Assembly: GCF_000423065.1 (NCBI RefSeq)
Contig: NZ_AUHG01000018.1
Location: 62,001 to 126,000, forward strand
Reading direction: 5' to 3'
DNA: 64,000 nt
Source: Christiangramia echinicola DSM 19838
GTDB lineage: Bacteria; Bacteroidota; Bacteroidia; Flavobacteriales; Flavobacteriaceae
The notes under the pieces were generated by a model. It did not search any database, was not told where the DNA came from, and worked only from the letters and a program-made list of their open reading frames with translations. This document shows positions 25,018 to 35,115 of the stretch, piece by piece (the first letter of the stretch is position 1; each line of letters opens with the position of its first letter). The position numbers and the translations under genes are program-made.

Positions 25018-27510
25018 CTAAAAGTGAAAACCGAAGTCTATTGTAAAAGCCATGGATCTGGCATCTGGGTTATCAAAATAATTACCTCTAAAATGCACAT
25101 CAAATCGCATTACTTTAAGAATATTCCCGATTCCGAAACTGTACTCATAAAACGGATCTGAGTTTGGTGCGACCAGAGGTAAACCAGAGGCATCAATCCT
25201 TTTGCTTTCTTCAGATATATCTCCATAAACCGCACGAAAACCAATCATTTCCCGCAAATTTAATTCTCGCAAAAGCGGAATTCGAGAAAATAATCTTCCA
25301 TTAAAATTATGCTCCAGGTGAATTGCCGAATAAGAATCTGTTACAAATTCGTAAAAATCCAGTGTTGGAAAAGTATTATACAGAGCGAAGTACGTCTGGT
25401 TTCCAGGCACCACACTAAGAAGTCCTAAAGGCACTGCTCCAAATGTCTTCCCGGCTTCCAGGCTTGCATTAGAACGACCAAAGCCACCAATCAATAATGG
25501 CTGATTGTAGAAAAATTGAAGTTTTTTATAGTTAAAATCACTTTTAAAAACATCCTTTACCCCTAGACTATAATTTAGAAACAGGGTTGGAAAATCTTCT
25601 TCGTTCACTATATTCCTTTCCACTCCGTAGCCAGAAACCTTTCTTCCGGGCATCCAGGTGAGAATGGTGGAAAATTCGGTTTGATTGATCTCAGAATCTA
25701 TAATTGTTCTTTCTTCATCTACATAATAATCCAGACTGAATTCTGGAGATGCCGGTTTTAGCTCTCTATAATTTGCGGCTACCCGAACCGTAAAATTCTT
25801 AAGCGGCTCCAATTCCACCGCAAAAACACTTAAGTTTATTGAACTCAATTTATCATTATCGCCAACATTTAATAATGAAGAAGAGGCAAGACTTCGTCCA
25901 AGCACATCTGTAGAATTAGTTAAACTCGTCCCCAATTGCTCAACATCCCTGCGATTACCTCCACCAATTATAAGCCTGGATTTATGATCCAGCAGTACTT
26001 TACCGGAGATACCATATTTAAATTTCTGATCTTTAAAACCGTAAGCTCCATAAGCTTCAATTCTCCATGGATCATTTTGTCCAAAATAAGTTCGCCCGCC
26101 AAACCTGGTACGCACCCCTTCAACATCATTAAAACCGAAAGTAGAATAAACCGGCCCGTAATCCCAGCCATCAAACTCCACATAACCAGATTGCACAATT
26201 GTAGCTATGTCATAAAGTCTATTGAAAGCTTTAGTTTTGGTGAGACTGTCCAGCATCACATAAATTCCTTCCTCGTCTTCATTTAATTCTTCCAGACGAT
26301 TTTCAGACCAGAATTGCTCGCTTCGATTGTAGGCCTGTGATTGAGGATTGTAAACTGGTTGTTGATAAAAGGATGCAGGTCTTTTATTATCAAATTCATA
26401 TTCATCATAAAGAAGTGTTCTTTTCGCATAAACTCCTCTGGAACCTTTTTTCTTATTCAAGGCAAAATCAGCCATAAAAAAGTCCCTTGTAATTAAGAAC
26501 ACAGAATCATTCAATACATCAAAATCCTGTTCTATATAAACCTGCTTTATCCAGTTAATATTTACATCTTTTGTTGTTTCTAGATTGATATTCTTCACCG
26601 CCCAGGTAGTATCATTCACCCAGAAATCTCCTTTAAAGGTGAGTTCATTTTCACGACGGGGATAATAAACAATATTATAGCACCACTTATTATCTACATA
26701 GGCACTGTCTGACAATACATAATTATAGGTATCTATTCCTGTAGTTGAAACCGGGCTTACAAAACTCTTATCAAAAAATTTGATGTAGTTTTTGTAAATA
26801 TCATAATCGTCATATATGTCCTTTACATAATCTATAAGATTCCTGTTCTGTTCAAATCCTGAATTCTTATTCCCCAGCAACACCTCTTTCTCTTCATTAA
26901 GAAGATTATCGCCGTAAACCTTATTTATAGATTCATTAATAAACATCGGTAAATATGTTTTACCTGTGACGTTATTGGTATCTGCATAATCAAAAATGAA
27001 TTCCATACCATTGAAGATCCTGCTTTTAATCAGCGTACTGTCTATGGTATTGATATCGAATTCAAGTTTTTCATACTCCTTATAAGAATATTGATCAAAA
27101 GCTCTAACTCCATTGCTTCTTCTATTCTCCCAAACCTTTTTCAGTATATCTATGGCAGGGTTATTCTTTTTGGAAGTTTTTCCCCTGTAAATAACTACCT
27201 CATCAAGTGTGGAGGCCGCTTCCTCCAGAGTGATATTCATTTCGAGATTTACAGAAGCCTTTAATGGTATCTTCTTGGTTTCATATCCAATAAAGGAAAT
27301 AAGTAGGGTGTCATAATTACCATCAGATTGCAGATAGAACTCCCCGTCTTCATTAGTTGTTGTTCCACTGGTTGAATTAGCAAATACAACATTTGCGAAA
27401 GGAACTGTTTCTCCGGAATTATCATTCACTACTCCACCAACCTTGGTTTGAGCTTGAATAAAATTCAGACTAAGAATAAATATTAAAAGTAAGTAGGATT
27501 GTTTGCTCAT
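25018..27510 (-). CDS. Outer-membrane protein with carboxypeptidase-D-like N-terminus and DUF5686 barrel
   Basis: The start at 27510 (MSKQSYLLLIFILSLNFIQA) is a signal peptide; the longer frame from 27552 would begin inside the terminator of the upstream gene. About 830 residues: a CarboxypepD-reg-like domain (VGGVVNDNSGETVPFANVVF, about 22-100), then the large DUF5686 region ending in beta strands with an aromatic C-terminal residue (FTIDFGFHF), as for outer-membrane barrels. Common in flavobacteria, function unknown. It is not next to a SusD gene, so it is not a polysaccharide-uptake system. Confidence 0.87.
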   Translation of the reverse strand: MSKQSYLLLIFILSLNFIQAQTKVGGVVNDNSGETVPFANVVFANSTSGTTTNEDGEFYLQSDGNYDTLLISFIGYETKKIPLKASVNLEMNITLEEAASTLDEVVIYRGKTSKKNNPAIDILKKVWENRRSNGVRAFDQYSYKEYEKLEFDINTIDSTLIKSRIFNGMEFIFDYADTNNVTGKTYLPMFINESINKVYGDNLLNEEKEVLLGNKNSGFEQNRNLIDYVKDIYDDYDIYKNYIKFFDKSFVSPVSTTGIDTYNYVLSDSAYVDNKWCYNIVYYPRRENELTFKGDFWVNDTTWAVKNINLETTKDVNINWIKQVYIEQDFDVLNDSVFLITRDFFMADFALNKKKGSRGVYAKRTLLYDEYEFDNKRPASFYQQPVYNPQSQAYNRSEQFWSENRLEELNEDEEGIYVMLDSLTKTKAFNRLYDIATIVQSGYVEFDGWDYGPVYSTFGFNDVEGVRTRFGGRTYFGQNDPWRIEAYGAYGFKDQKFKYGISGKVLLDHKSRLIIGGGNRRDVEQLGTSLTNSTDVLGRSLASSSLLNVGDNDKLSSINLSVFAVELEPLKNFTVRVAANYRELKPASPEFSLDYYVDEERTIIDSEINQTEFSTILTWMPGRKVSGYGVERNIVNEEDFPTLFLNYSLGVKDVFKSDFNYKKLQFFYNQPLLIGGFGRSNASLEAGKTFGAVPLGLLSVVPGNQTYFALYNTFPTLDFYEFVTDSYSAIHLEHNFNGRLFSRIPLLRELNLREMIGFRAVYGDISEESKRIDASGLPLVAPNSDPFYEYSFGIGNILKVMRFDVHFRGNYFDNPDARSMAFTIDFGFHF

Positions 27511-27524
27511 TATTGGATAAAAAA

Positions 27525-27552
27525 AAACTTCATCGAAAAGATGAAGTTTCAA
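27525..27552 (-). terminator. Terminator of the PDH E1 beta gene
   Basis: AAACTTCATC/GATGAAGTTT with a 5-nt loop, followed on the minus strand by a long T run. It lies between pdhB and the DUF5686 gene and supports the downstream start chosen for the latter. Confidence 0.8.
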
Positions 27553-27569
27553 AGATAAGTTGATTCAGG

Positions 27570-28547
27570 TTACTTATACATTACCTTTTTCACAGCTTTA
27601 ACAACATCGTCGCTATTTGGCAACCATTCCTGTAAAAGACCTGGTGAATATGGTGCCGGAGTATCGGCAGTATTAAGTTTTACAATTGGAGCATCTAAAT
27701 AGTCAAATGCTTTAGATTGTACCTGGTATGTAATTTCTGTCGCAACATTTCCAAAAGGCCATGCTTCTTCAAGGATCACCAAACGGTTAGTTTTCTTAAC
27801 CGATTCAAGAATTGCATCATGATCCATAGGACGTACCGTTCTAAGATCGATGATCTCGCAGGAGATATCCTCTTCAGCCAATTGCTCAGCAGCTTTGTAT
27901 GCTTCCTTGATAATTTTTCCAAAAGAAACGATAGTTACATCACTACCTTCTCTTTTTATATCGGCTTTACCAATTTCGATAACATATTCCTCTTCTGGCA
28001 CTTCTCCTTTATCTCCATACATCTGCTCACTTTCCATAAAGATCACCGGATCGTTATCACGAATAGCGGCTTTTAATAGGCCTTTCGCATCATAAGGATT
28101 AGATGGAACTATTACTTTAAGTCCCGGAGTATTTGCATACCAGCTTTCAAATGCCTGAGAGTGTGTAGCACCTAACTGCCCCGCAGAACCCGTAGGACCA
28201 CGAAATACGATAGGAATATTGAATTGCCCACCACTCATCTGGCGCATTTTGGCAGCGTTATTAATGATCTGGTCAATACCAACAAGAGAAAAGTTGAAGG
28301 TCATGAATTCAATGATAGGTCTGTTGCCATTCATCGCCGATCCAACACCAATCCCTGCGAAACCAAGTTCTGCGATTGGAGTATCTATAACTCTATCAGG
28401 ACCAAATTCGTCTAGCATTCCTTTAGAAGCTTTATAAGCTCCATTATATTCAGCAACTTCCTCTCCCATTAAATAGATGCTGTCGTCCAGACGCATTTCT
28501 TCGCTCATCGCTTCTGCAACGGCTTCTCTAAATTGAATTGTCCTCAT
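27570..28547 (-). CDS. pdhB: Pyruvate dehydrogenase E1 component, beta subunit
   Basis: 325 residues of the transketolase-type beta subunit: MRTIQFREAVAEAMSEEM, thiamine-site Glu in MGEEVAEYNGAYKASKG, FRGPTGSAGQLGATHSQ, and the C-terminal VVILEEAWPFGN-like segment (LVILEEAWPFGNVATEI). It forms E1 with an alpha subunit to decarboxylate pyruvate for the E2 lipoyl enzyme. The alpha and E2 genes are not in this window, so the complex is genetically split. Branched-chain E1 beta is an alternative, but the sequence looks like PDH. Confidence 0.93.
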   Translation of the reverse strand: MRTIQFREAVAEAMSEEMRLDDSIYLMGEEVAEYNGAYKASKGMLDEFGPDRVIDTPIAELGFAGIGVGSAMNGNRPIIEFMTFNFSLVGIDQIINNAAKMRQMSGGQFNIPIVFRGPTGSAGQLGATHSQAFESWYANTPGLKVIVPSNPYDAKGLLKAAIRDNDPVIFMESEQMYGDKGEVPEEEYVIEIGKADIKREGSDVTIVSFGKIIKEAYKAAEQLAEEDISCEIIDLRTVRPMDHDAILESVKKTNRLVILEEAWPFGNVATEITYQVQSKAFDYLDAPIVKLNTADTPAPYSPGLLQEWLPNSDDVVKAVKKVMYK

Positions 28548-28834
28548 TATATAATTTCTTAATTTAATTTACTGCACAGCAAAAATAGTAATTCATATAG
28601 GTATATACCATATTTGCTGATTAAATTTTAAGGACCAAAAACCCACTTTAAGAAAAATCTCGTTTTTTGGCAGGTTATTATGAACTTTAATTCAGATTAA
28701 GTACAAAAGATTAATTATTACTTAAAATTACCCGCAATTTTTTAGTCAATTTTATTATGCATGCATAGCATTTTTCGATTTAAAATACTTATCTTCGTCA
28801 ACGAAAACGATTTATTAAAAAAAGAACTTTATAT
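28548..28834. other. Gene-free stretch (287 nt) between divergent pdhB and etfB
   Basis: AT-rich, with promoters expected in both directions. TATCTTCG at 28790-28797 is one mismatch from the TAnnTTTG box for etfB, without a clear -33 element. No RNA gene or repeat seen. Confidence 0.4.
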
Positions 28835-29581
28835 ATGAAAATCTTAGTATGTATTAGTCATGTACCTGATACTACATCGAAAATCAATTTCACAGACGGA
28901 GACACTAAATTTGACACCAATGGTGTTCAATTTGTGATAAACCCTAATGATGAATTTGGTCTTACCAGAGCAATGTGGTTTAAAGAAAAACAAGGCGCCA
29001 GTGTAGATGTTGTAAATATAGGAGGAGCTGAAACAGAGCCAACACTTAGAAAGGCTCTTGCTATTGGTGCAGACACCGCTATTAGAGTAAATACTCCTGC
29101 AAATGACGGATACCAGGTAGCTAAAGAACTTGCTAAAATCGTTAATGATGGAGGGTATGATCTAGTAATTGCGGGTAGAGAATCTATTGATTATAATGGA
29201 GGAATGGTGCCGGGAATGTTAGCGCAGCTTTTGAAAGCTAACTTTATAAATAATTGTATTAGTCTTGAAGTTGATGGTGATAGCGCCAAAGCTATACGTG
29301 AAATAGATGGTGGTAAAGAAACTTTAACCGCTTCTCTTCCATTAGTGATCGGCGGACAAAAAGGACTGGTTGAAGAAAGTGATCTTCGTATACCTAACAT
29401 GAGAGGGATCATGCAGGCACGTAAGAAACCATTGAATGTGGTTGAACCTGCCGACACTTCTACCAAGACCGAAGCTGTTAAATTTGAAAAACCAGCTCCT
29501 AAAGGAGACGTTAAACTGGTAGATCCTGATAATCTTGATGAGTTGATAGATCTTCTTCACAATGAAGCGAAAGCTATCTAA
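28835..29581 (+). CDS. etfB: Electron transfer flavoprotein, beta subunit
   Basis: 248 residues with the ETF-beta layout: MKILVCISHVPDT, the NPNDEFGLT segment, and the AMP/adenosine region IRVNTPANDGYQVAKELAK with VIAGRESIDYNGGMVPGMLAQLL. The recognition loop LRIPNMRGIMQARKKPL is present. It passes electrons from acyl-CoA dehydrogenases (such as the one at 4.3 kb) to ETF:quinone oxidoreductase. It is followed by etfA after 51 nt. Confidence 0.96.
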   Translation: MKILVCISHVPDTTSKINFTDGDTKFDTNGVQFVINPNDEFGLTRAMWFKEKQGASVDVVNIGGAETEPTLRKALAIGADTAIRVNTPANDGYQVAKELAKIVNDGGYDLVIAGRESIDYNGGMVPGMLAQLLKANFINNCISLEVDGDSAKAIREIDGGKETLTASLPLVIGGQKGLVEESDLRIPNMRGIMQARKKPLNVVEPADTSTKTEAVKFEKPAPKGDVKLVDPDNLDELIDLLHNEAKAI

Positions 29582-29632
29582 TTTATTATTTAGGTATCTA
29601 AAAGAATTTCAAAATTTAAAAATCAGAAGAAA

Positions 29633-30601
29633 ATGTCAATTTTAGTATATATAGAATCAGAAGAAGGAAAATTCAAGAAGGCTTCCTATGAAGTTGCTTC
29701 TTATGCAAAAGGAGTTGCAGAAAAGATGGGAACATCTGTTACTGCAATTGCGTTTAATGCAGGGGATGTTTCAGAATTAGGAAAATATGGAGTGGATAAG
29801 GTATTAAATGTCAATAGCGAAAAGCTAAAGAATTTTAATGCTGAAGCTTATTCAGATGCAGTAAAACAAGCGGCTGAAAAAGAAGGCAGCAAAGTTGTTG
29901 TACTTAGCCAGAGCGCAAACAGTAAATATCTTGCTCCATTATTAGCAGTTCAACTTGAAGCAGGTTATGCTTCGAATGTAGTTGCTCTGCCAGAAAGCAC
30001 AGATCCTTTTACAGTTAAAAGAACTGCTTTTACTAATAAAGCATTCAATTTCACTAAGATATCTACAGATGTAAAAGTGATTGGATTATCTAAAAATGCT
30101 TACGGCCTTAAAGAAGTTCAGGGAGATGCTGCGGCCGAAGAATTCAGTCCGAATCTTTCAGAAGAAGATTTTTCAGTAAATGTAGAGTCTGTAGATAAAG
30201 CAACCAATAAGGTGACTATTGCCGATGCCGAAGTTGTTGTTTCTGGTGGACGTGGACTTAAAGGTCCTGAAAACTGGGGAATGATCGAAGAAATGGCCGA
30301 TATCCTGGGCGCCGCTACGGCTTGTTCCAAGCCGGTTAGTGACATGGGATGGAGACCTCACAGCGAACACGTAGGACAAACCGGTAAACCGGTAGCTTCA
30401 AATTTATATATCGCTGTAGGTATTTCAGGAGCTATCCAGCACTTAGCCGGAATTAATGCTGCTAAAACAAAAGTGGTAATTAACAATGATCCTGAAGCAC
30501 CTTTCTTTAAGGCCGCAGATTATGGAGTTGTTGGTGATGCCTTTGAGATAGTACCTAAGCTAAATGAAAAATTGAAGGAATTTAAAGAGAAAAACGCATA
30601 A
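29633..30601 (+). CDS. etfA: Electron transfer flavoprotein, alpha subunit
   Basis: 322 residues. The C-terminal half is the FAD domain with SGGRGLKGPENWGMIEEMA, SKPVSDMGWRPHSEHVGQTG and VGISGAIQHLAGI, the ETF-alpha signature. It pairs with EtfB. The operon ends at a clear hairpin. Confidence 0.96.
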   Translation: MSILVYIESEEGKFKKASYEVASYAKGVAEKMGTSVTAIAFNAGDVSELGKYGVDKVLNVNSEKLKNFNAEAYSDAVKQAAEKEGSKVVVLSQSANSKYLAPLLAVQLEAGYASNVVALPESTDPFTVKRTAFTNKAFNFTKISTDVKVIGLSKNAYGLKEVQGDAAAEEFSPNLSEEDFSVNVESVDKATNKVTIADAEVVVSGGRGLKGPENWGMIEEMADILGAATACSKPVSDMGWRPHSEHVGQTGKPVASNLYIAVGISGAIQHLAGINAAKTKVVINNDPEAPFFKAADYGVVGDAFEIVPKLNEKLKEFKEKNA

Positions 30602-30627
30602 TTTTCATAAATTGCGACCCATAAAGG

Positions 30628-30672
30628 GGCTGTCTAAATATGGTAAATGTCCTTATTTTAGACAGCCTTTTT
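30628..30672 (+). terminator. Terminator of etfBA
   Basis: GGCTGTCTAAA (30628-30638) pairs with TTTAGACAGCC (30657-30667), followed by TTTTTAATTTT. The loop is 18 nt. Confidence 0.75.
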
Positions 30673-30686
30673 AATTTTACTGAAGT

Positions 30687-31313
30687 ATGAGTTTAGTGCG
30701 ACTGAACATTAAGGGAATATCTTATAGTCAAACACAAAACGGAGCTTACGCATTGATCCTCAATGAAGTTGGGGGTGAACGTAAATTGCCTATTGTGATC
30801 GGAGCATTCGAGGCACAATCAATTGCGATAGCTTTGGAGAAAGAGATTAAACCTCCCCGACCGCTTACACATGATCTATTTAAAAACTTCTCAGATAGGT
30901 TTGAGATCGTTGTAAAACAGGTTATAATTCATAAACTGGTTGATGGTGTATTTTATTCCAGTCTCATCTGCGAAAGAGATGGGATTGAAGAAATAATTGA
31001 CGCCCGCACCAGTGATGCTATTGCATTGGCACTAAGATTCGATGCACCAATATTCACCTATAAAAATATTCTTGACAAAGCCGGGATTTATTTAAAGGCC
31101 GAAGAAAAACAGCGAGAGCAGGAAGAAAAAGAGGAAGAAGAGATTATTGAGGAAGAACTTCTAAAGGAAGAAATAGATCTGCAACCTGAAGATACTTCAG
31201 ATTACAAAAAAATGTCCCTGGAAGAACTAAAAGAATTACTCTCTCAAGCTGTTAGTCAGGAAGATTATGAAAAAGCGGCCCGTATCAGGGACGAAATTTC
31301 TAAAAGAAAATAA
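30687..31313 (+). CDS. Bifunctional nuclease family protein (BFN/DUF151) with UVR motif
   Basis: 208 residues. The N-terminal 140 form the BFN/DUF151 domain (GAYALILNEVGGERKLPIVIG, DARTSDAIALALRFDAPIF). An acidic linker follows (about 150-170), then a UvrB/UvrC-type motif (LSQAVSQEDYEKAARIRDEI). BFN proteins of plants have nuclease activity; bacterial ones are less known. The UVR motif suggests a protein contact. It is followed after 6 nt by the nucleoside carrier gene, so nucleic-acid turnover and nucleoside uptake may be linked. Confidence 0.9.
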   Translation: MSLVRLNIKGISYSQTQNGAYALILNEVGGERKLPIVIGAFEAQSIAIALEKEIKPPRPLTHDLFKNFSDRFEIVVKQVIIHKLVDGVFYSSLICERDGIEEIIDARTSDAIALALRFDAPIFTYKNILDKAGIYLKAEEKQREQEEKEEEEIIEEELLKEEIDLQPEDTSDYKKMSLEELKELLSQAVSQEDYEKAARIRDEISKRK

Positions 31314-31319
31314 CCCGAA

Positions 31320-33026
31320 ATGAACAAAATCTGGTGTTGCCTATTCCTGATTGTAATATCTATTACATCAGCCTCAGCTCAAACTATTTCTAAAAACTGG
31401 CAACTTGATCCCTCAACGGACACTTCCCAGCAGGACCAGTTTTATGGAAATGCATCTGAATTAAATTTTAAAGAAGGTCGGTTTGAATTTTTAAACAAAA
31501 ATGGGAACGATACCCTTGCTTCGGGGGATTACCTTTACCAAAACAAACTCCTTGTTCTATTCTACAATTCTCCAAAAGACACTATCCAGAATTTAAGAGT
31601 ATCTGCACTTTCAGATTCCACAATGGCTATCTCTTCTAAAGGAACCATTATAAATCTCAAGGTTAAAGATCAAAGTGTAGAAGATGTTATTCCAGCCAAA
31701 ACGGCTAAGAAAATGATCCCGAGTGCTGGTATTAGTACTTCCAGCTTAATTCGGGGTATTATTGGAATGATGGTATTGCTTATCATCGCATTTCTTTTTA
31801 GCAGTAACCGCAAAGCAATAAACTGGAAAACTGTTGGCCTTGGAATTGCAGCCCAGTTGGTATTAGCCATAGGAGTATTAAAGATCACGGTTGTTCAAAA
31901 CGTATTTGAATTTGTTGGAAATATATTCGTTCTAATCCTTGATTTTACGGCTGCGGGTAGTGAATTCTTACTCGGTGGAATGATGGATGTGGACAGCTTT
32001 GGATTTATATTCTTATTCCAGGTTCTACCAACGATCATATTTTTCTCGGCTCTTACTTCTGTATTATTCTATGTTGGGGTGATTCAGATAGTTGTAAAAG
32101 GTATGGCATGGGTGTTAACTAAATTACTTGGAATTTCTGGACCTGAAAGTTTAAGTGTAGCCGGAAATATATTCCTGGGACAAACTGAAGCCCCGCTTAT
32201 GATCAAAGCATATCTGGAAAGAATGACCAGATCTGAAATTCTTCTGGTTATGATAGGTGGTATGGCCACGGTCGCCGGAGGTGTACTCGCCGCCTATATA
32301 GGATTCCTGGGCGGAGATGATCCTGCTTTAAGATTACAATTCGCGAAACACCTGCTTGCGGCATCTGTTATGGCTGCGCCTGGTGCAATCGTAGTTTCTA
32401 AAATTCTTTATCCTCAACAGGAAGGAGTTAATACAGATGTAGAAGTTTCTTCAGAAAAGATTGGTTCTAATATCCTTGATGCTATCGCTAATGGTACAAC
32501 TGAAGGTTTAAAGCTTGCCGCCAACGTTGCTGCGATGCTGCTTGTTTTTATCGCTTTTATCGCCATGATAAATTACATTCTTGGATATATAGGTGGATTA
32601 ACCAGCCTTAACGCTCTTATGGCCGAATATACTCCATATTCCAAATTTTCACTAGAATCTATTCTTGGAATCATTTTCGCACCATTAATGTATGTGATTG
32701 GAGTTGCTAAAGAAGATATGATGCTAATGGGCCAGTTGCTGGGTATTAAACTAGCAGCAAGTGAATTCGTTGGTTATGTACAATTAGCAGATCTTAAGAA
32801 CCCAGCAAATGCATTGAGCCTGAACTATGAGAAATCTGTGATCATGGCTACTTATATGCTTTGTGGTTTTGCGAATTTTGCATCGATTGGTATCCAGATT
32901 GGTGGAATTGGATCGCTAGCCCCGGGACAGAGAAAGACCCTTTCAGAATTTGGAATGAAAGCATTAATTGGAGGTACTTTGGCTTCCCTGCTTTCCGCAA
33001 CCATCGCTGGAATGATCATAGGTTAA
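31320..33026 (+). CDS. Concentrative nucleoside transporter (NupC family) with an extra exported N-terminal domain
   Basis: 568 residues. Residues 1-20 look like a signal peptide ending in SASA, and about 21-125 are a soluble beta-rich segment that normal NupC proteins lack. The CNT carrier follows: GIAAQLVLAIGVLK, the SVAGNIFLGQTEAPLMIKAYL motif near 285 and the NFASIGIQIGGIGSLAPGQR motif near the end, both typical of nucleoside binding. It imports nucleosides with Na+ or H+. The role of the extra domain is unknown. It follows the BFN gene by 6 nt. Confidence 0.92.
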   Translation: MNKIWCCLFLIVISITSASAQTISKNWQLDPSTDTSQQDQFYGNASELNFKEGRFEFLNKNGNDTLASGDYLYQNKLLVLFYNSPKDTIQNLRVSALSDSTMAISSKGTIINLKVKDQSVEDVIPAKTAKKMIPSAGISTSSLIRGIIGMMVLLIIAFLFSSNRKAINWKTVGLGIAAQLVLAIGVLKITVVQNVFEFVGNIFVLILDFTAAGSEFLLGGMMDVDSFGFIFLFQVLPTIIFFSALTSVLFYVGVIQIVVKGMAWVLTKLLGISGPESLSVAGNIFLGQTEAPLMIKAYLERMTRSEILLVMIGGMATVAGGVLAAYIGFLGGDDPALRLQFAKHLLAASVMAAPGAIVVSKILYPQQEGVNTDVEVSSEKIGSNILDAIANGTTEGLKLAANVAAMLLVFIAFIAMINYILGYIGGLTSLNALMAEYTPYSKFSLESILGIIFAPLMYVIGVAKEDMMLMGQLLGIKLAASEFVGYVQLADLKNPANALSLNYEKSVIMATYMLCGFANFASIGIQIGGIGSLAPGQRKTLSEFGMKALIGGTLASLLSATIAGMIIG

Positions 33027-33162
33027 GATTAAATCTGATTCCAAATTTTTAGAAAACTTTCTAATTTCATCTTCTTTTAGATTTCAGATAAGCCCTAAAT
33101 TGCCTGTTAGCTTTTTTCTTATTTGAAAACAGCTGATTGTTTTATCTCATGGCAATTTTAGA

Positions 33163-34134
33163 ATGAAGGAAAAATTAAAAAATCCTGTCTACCGTGGTGA
33201 GGAGGCTCAATGGCCACACCAGATCCCAATCAAAGGCTGGTTAGATATCGGTAAGCGTGTTTGGCATGAAATGAAAGTAGACCATGTACAGATAGTTTCT
33301 GCCGGTGTAGCTTTTTATTTTTTCCTGTCAATTTTCCCTACTATTGTAGCTGCAATATCTATTTACAGCTTTATATTAGAGCCTTCCCAAATCGAAGAAC
33401 AGATTTCCAGATTAAATCTCATTTTACCTGAAAAGGCATTTGGAATGATCTCAGATATTTTAGATCCTGTAATTAAACAATCCAAAAAAGAAATTGGCTG
33501 GGGACTATTTATAAGTCTTCTTATAAGTATATGGAGTGCAAATAAAGGGACTAATGCATTATTCCAGGGCGTAAACATAGCCTATGACGAACTTGACAAT
33601 AGAAATATTTTCAAGAAAAATCTTATCACACTTCTATTTACCCTTTGCGGACTTGTTCTGGGATTAATAAGCTTACTTATTGTAATATTTTTTCCACTGC
33701 TAATTGATAAATTAAGTTTACCCTCGGCATTAGAAAAAACTCTCACCTGGTTACGTTGGGTAATCCTTGGCGTAATCCTCATCACGTCTTTAAGTATGGT
33801 ATACAAAATTGCACCAAATAGAAGAAGTCCGCGTTTTAGATGGGTAAGCTGGGGAGCAATTCTGGGTACGGGATTATGGCTCGCAGGTTCCATGCTATTT
33901 TCCTGGTATGTAAGCAATTTTGGTAGTTATGATGATTTATACGGAAGTTTCGCTGCAGTTGCCATTTTGATGCTTTGGCTTTTCTTGACTGCTTTCATCG
34001 TTTTGATGGGTGCTGAGATAAATTCTGAAATGGAACATCAAACGAGATACGACACTACGATTGGCCAACAAAGGCCCATGGGAGAACGCAATGCCTACCA
34101 TGCCGACAGATGCGCGATAGATTGTGATGATTAA
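33163..34134 (+). CDS. YihY/BrkB family membrane protein
   Basis: 323 residues with six hydrophobic segments. The family pattern is seen: VSAGVAFYFFLSIFPTIVAAISIYS, IWSANKGTNALFQGVNIAYDE and YGSFAAVAILMLWLFLTAFIVLMGAEINSE. Previously called RNase BN/BrkB, the family function is not known. It has its own 136-nt upstream region. The C-terminal tail (DRCAIDCDD) is hydrophilic. Confidence 0.9.
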   Translation: MKEKLKNPVYRGEEAQWPHQIPIKGWLDIGKRVWHEMKVDHVQIVSAGVAFYFFLSIFPTIVAAISIYSFILEPSQIEEQISRLNLILPEKAFGMISDILDPVIKQSKKEIGWGLFISLLISIWSANKGTNALFQGVNIAYDELDNRNIFKKNLITLLFTLCGLVLGLISLLIVIFFPLLIDKLSLPSALEKTLTWLRWVILGVILITSLSMVYKIAPNRRSPRFRWVSWGAILGTGLWLAGSMLFSWYVSNFGSYDDLYGSFAAVAILMLWLFLTAFIVLMGAEINSEMEHQTRYDTTIGQQRPMGERNAYHADRCAIDCDD

Positions 34135-34263
34135 TCTAATGTCGTTGAAACAAAGTTGATAACTATTATCTATTCTGCAGGAAATTAGTCTTCAGTTTTT
34201 AGCTGTTTTGTTATTTTTATTGGAATTAATTTTCAGGTTTTTTCCGAACAAAACTGCCTTTCA

Positions 34264-35088
34264 ATGAAACAATACCACGATCTTCTTAAACATGTATTAG
34301 AACACGGAGCTCAAAAAGGGGACCGCACAGGAACAGGAACAAAAAGTGTTTTTGGTTACCAGATGCGTTTCGATCTTAGTGAAGGTTTCCCGATGGTCAC
34401 CACTAAAAAACTTCACCTTAAATCTATTATTCATGAACTACTATGGTTCCTTAAAGGTGACACCAATATCGATTATCTTAAGGAGAATGGGGTAAGGATC
34501 TGGAATGAATGGGCAGATGAAAATGGTGATCTTGGGCCGGTTTATGGCCATCAATGGAGAAACTGGAATAGTGAAGAAATAGACCAGATCAAAGAGATCG
34601 TTGAAACCTTAAAAACTAATCCTAATAGTAGAAGAATGCTGGTTTCAGCATGGAATCCATCGGTTTTACCAGATACATCGGTGTCATTTTCAGAAAATGT
34701 TGCAAACGGAAAAGCCGCACTTCCACCCTGCCATGCATTTTTTCAGTTTTATGTAGCTGATGGAAAGCTATCCTGCCAGTTATACCAAAGAAGCGCTGAT
34801 ATATTTCTAGGAGTTCCATTCAATATTGCATCTTACGCACTGCTTACCATGATGATGGCACAGGTTTGCGGTTACGAGGCAGGTGATTTTATACATACTT
34901 TTGGAGATGCACACATCTACAATAATCATATGGAACAGGTAAACCTACAATTGAGCAGAGATCCAAAACCACTGCCAACGATGGAAATGAACCCTGAAGT
35001 AAAAAATATTTTTGATTTTAAATTTGAAGATTTTATATTGAAGGATTACGATCCGCATCCGGGAATAAAAGCAAAGGTTGCGGTATAA
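34264..35088 (+). CDS. thyA: Thymidylate synthase
   Basis: 274 residues. It methylates dUMP to dTMP using methylene-tetrahydrofolate. Motifs: [19 protein letters not shown] at 20-38, catalytic Cys in [10 protein letters not shown] near 160, [19 protein letters not shown] for substrate binding, [10 protein letters not shown]. The matching dihydrofolate reductase lies 5.1 kb away (40195), not in the same operon. A small exported protein follows 27 nt later. Confidence 0.98.
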   Translation: MKQYHDLLKHVLEHGAQKGDRTGTGTKSVFGYQMRFDLSEGFPMVTTKKLHLKSIIHELLWFLKGDTNIDYLKENGVRIWNEWADENGDLGPVYGHQWRNWNSEEIDQIKEIVETLKTNPNSRRMLVSAWNPSVLPDTSVSFSENVANGKAALPPCHAFFQFYVADGKLSCQLYQRSADIFLGVPFNIASYALLTMMMAQVCGYEAGDFIHTFGDAHIYNNHMEQVNLQLSRDPKPLPTMEMNPEVKNIFDFKFEDFILKDYDPHPGIKAKVAV

Positions 35089-35115
35089 TTAAACTAATAA
35101 AATGGTATTAATATT

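Noticed and set aside
27511-27552. Upstream start for the DUF5686 protein
   Set aside because: It falls in the pdhB terminator and places 14 extra residues before a clear signal peptide.
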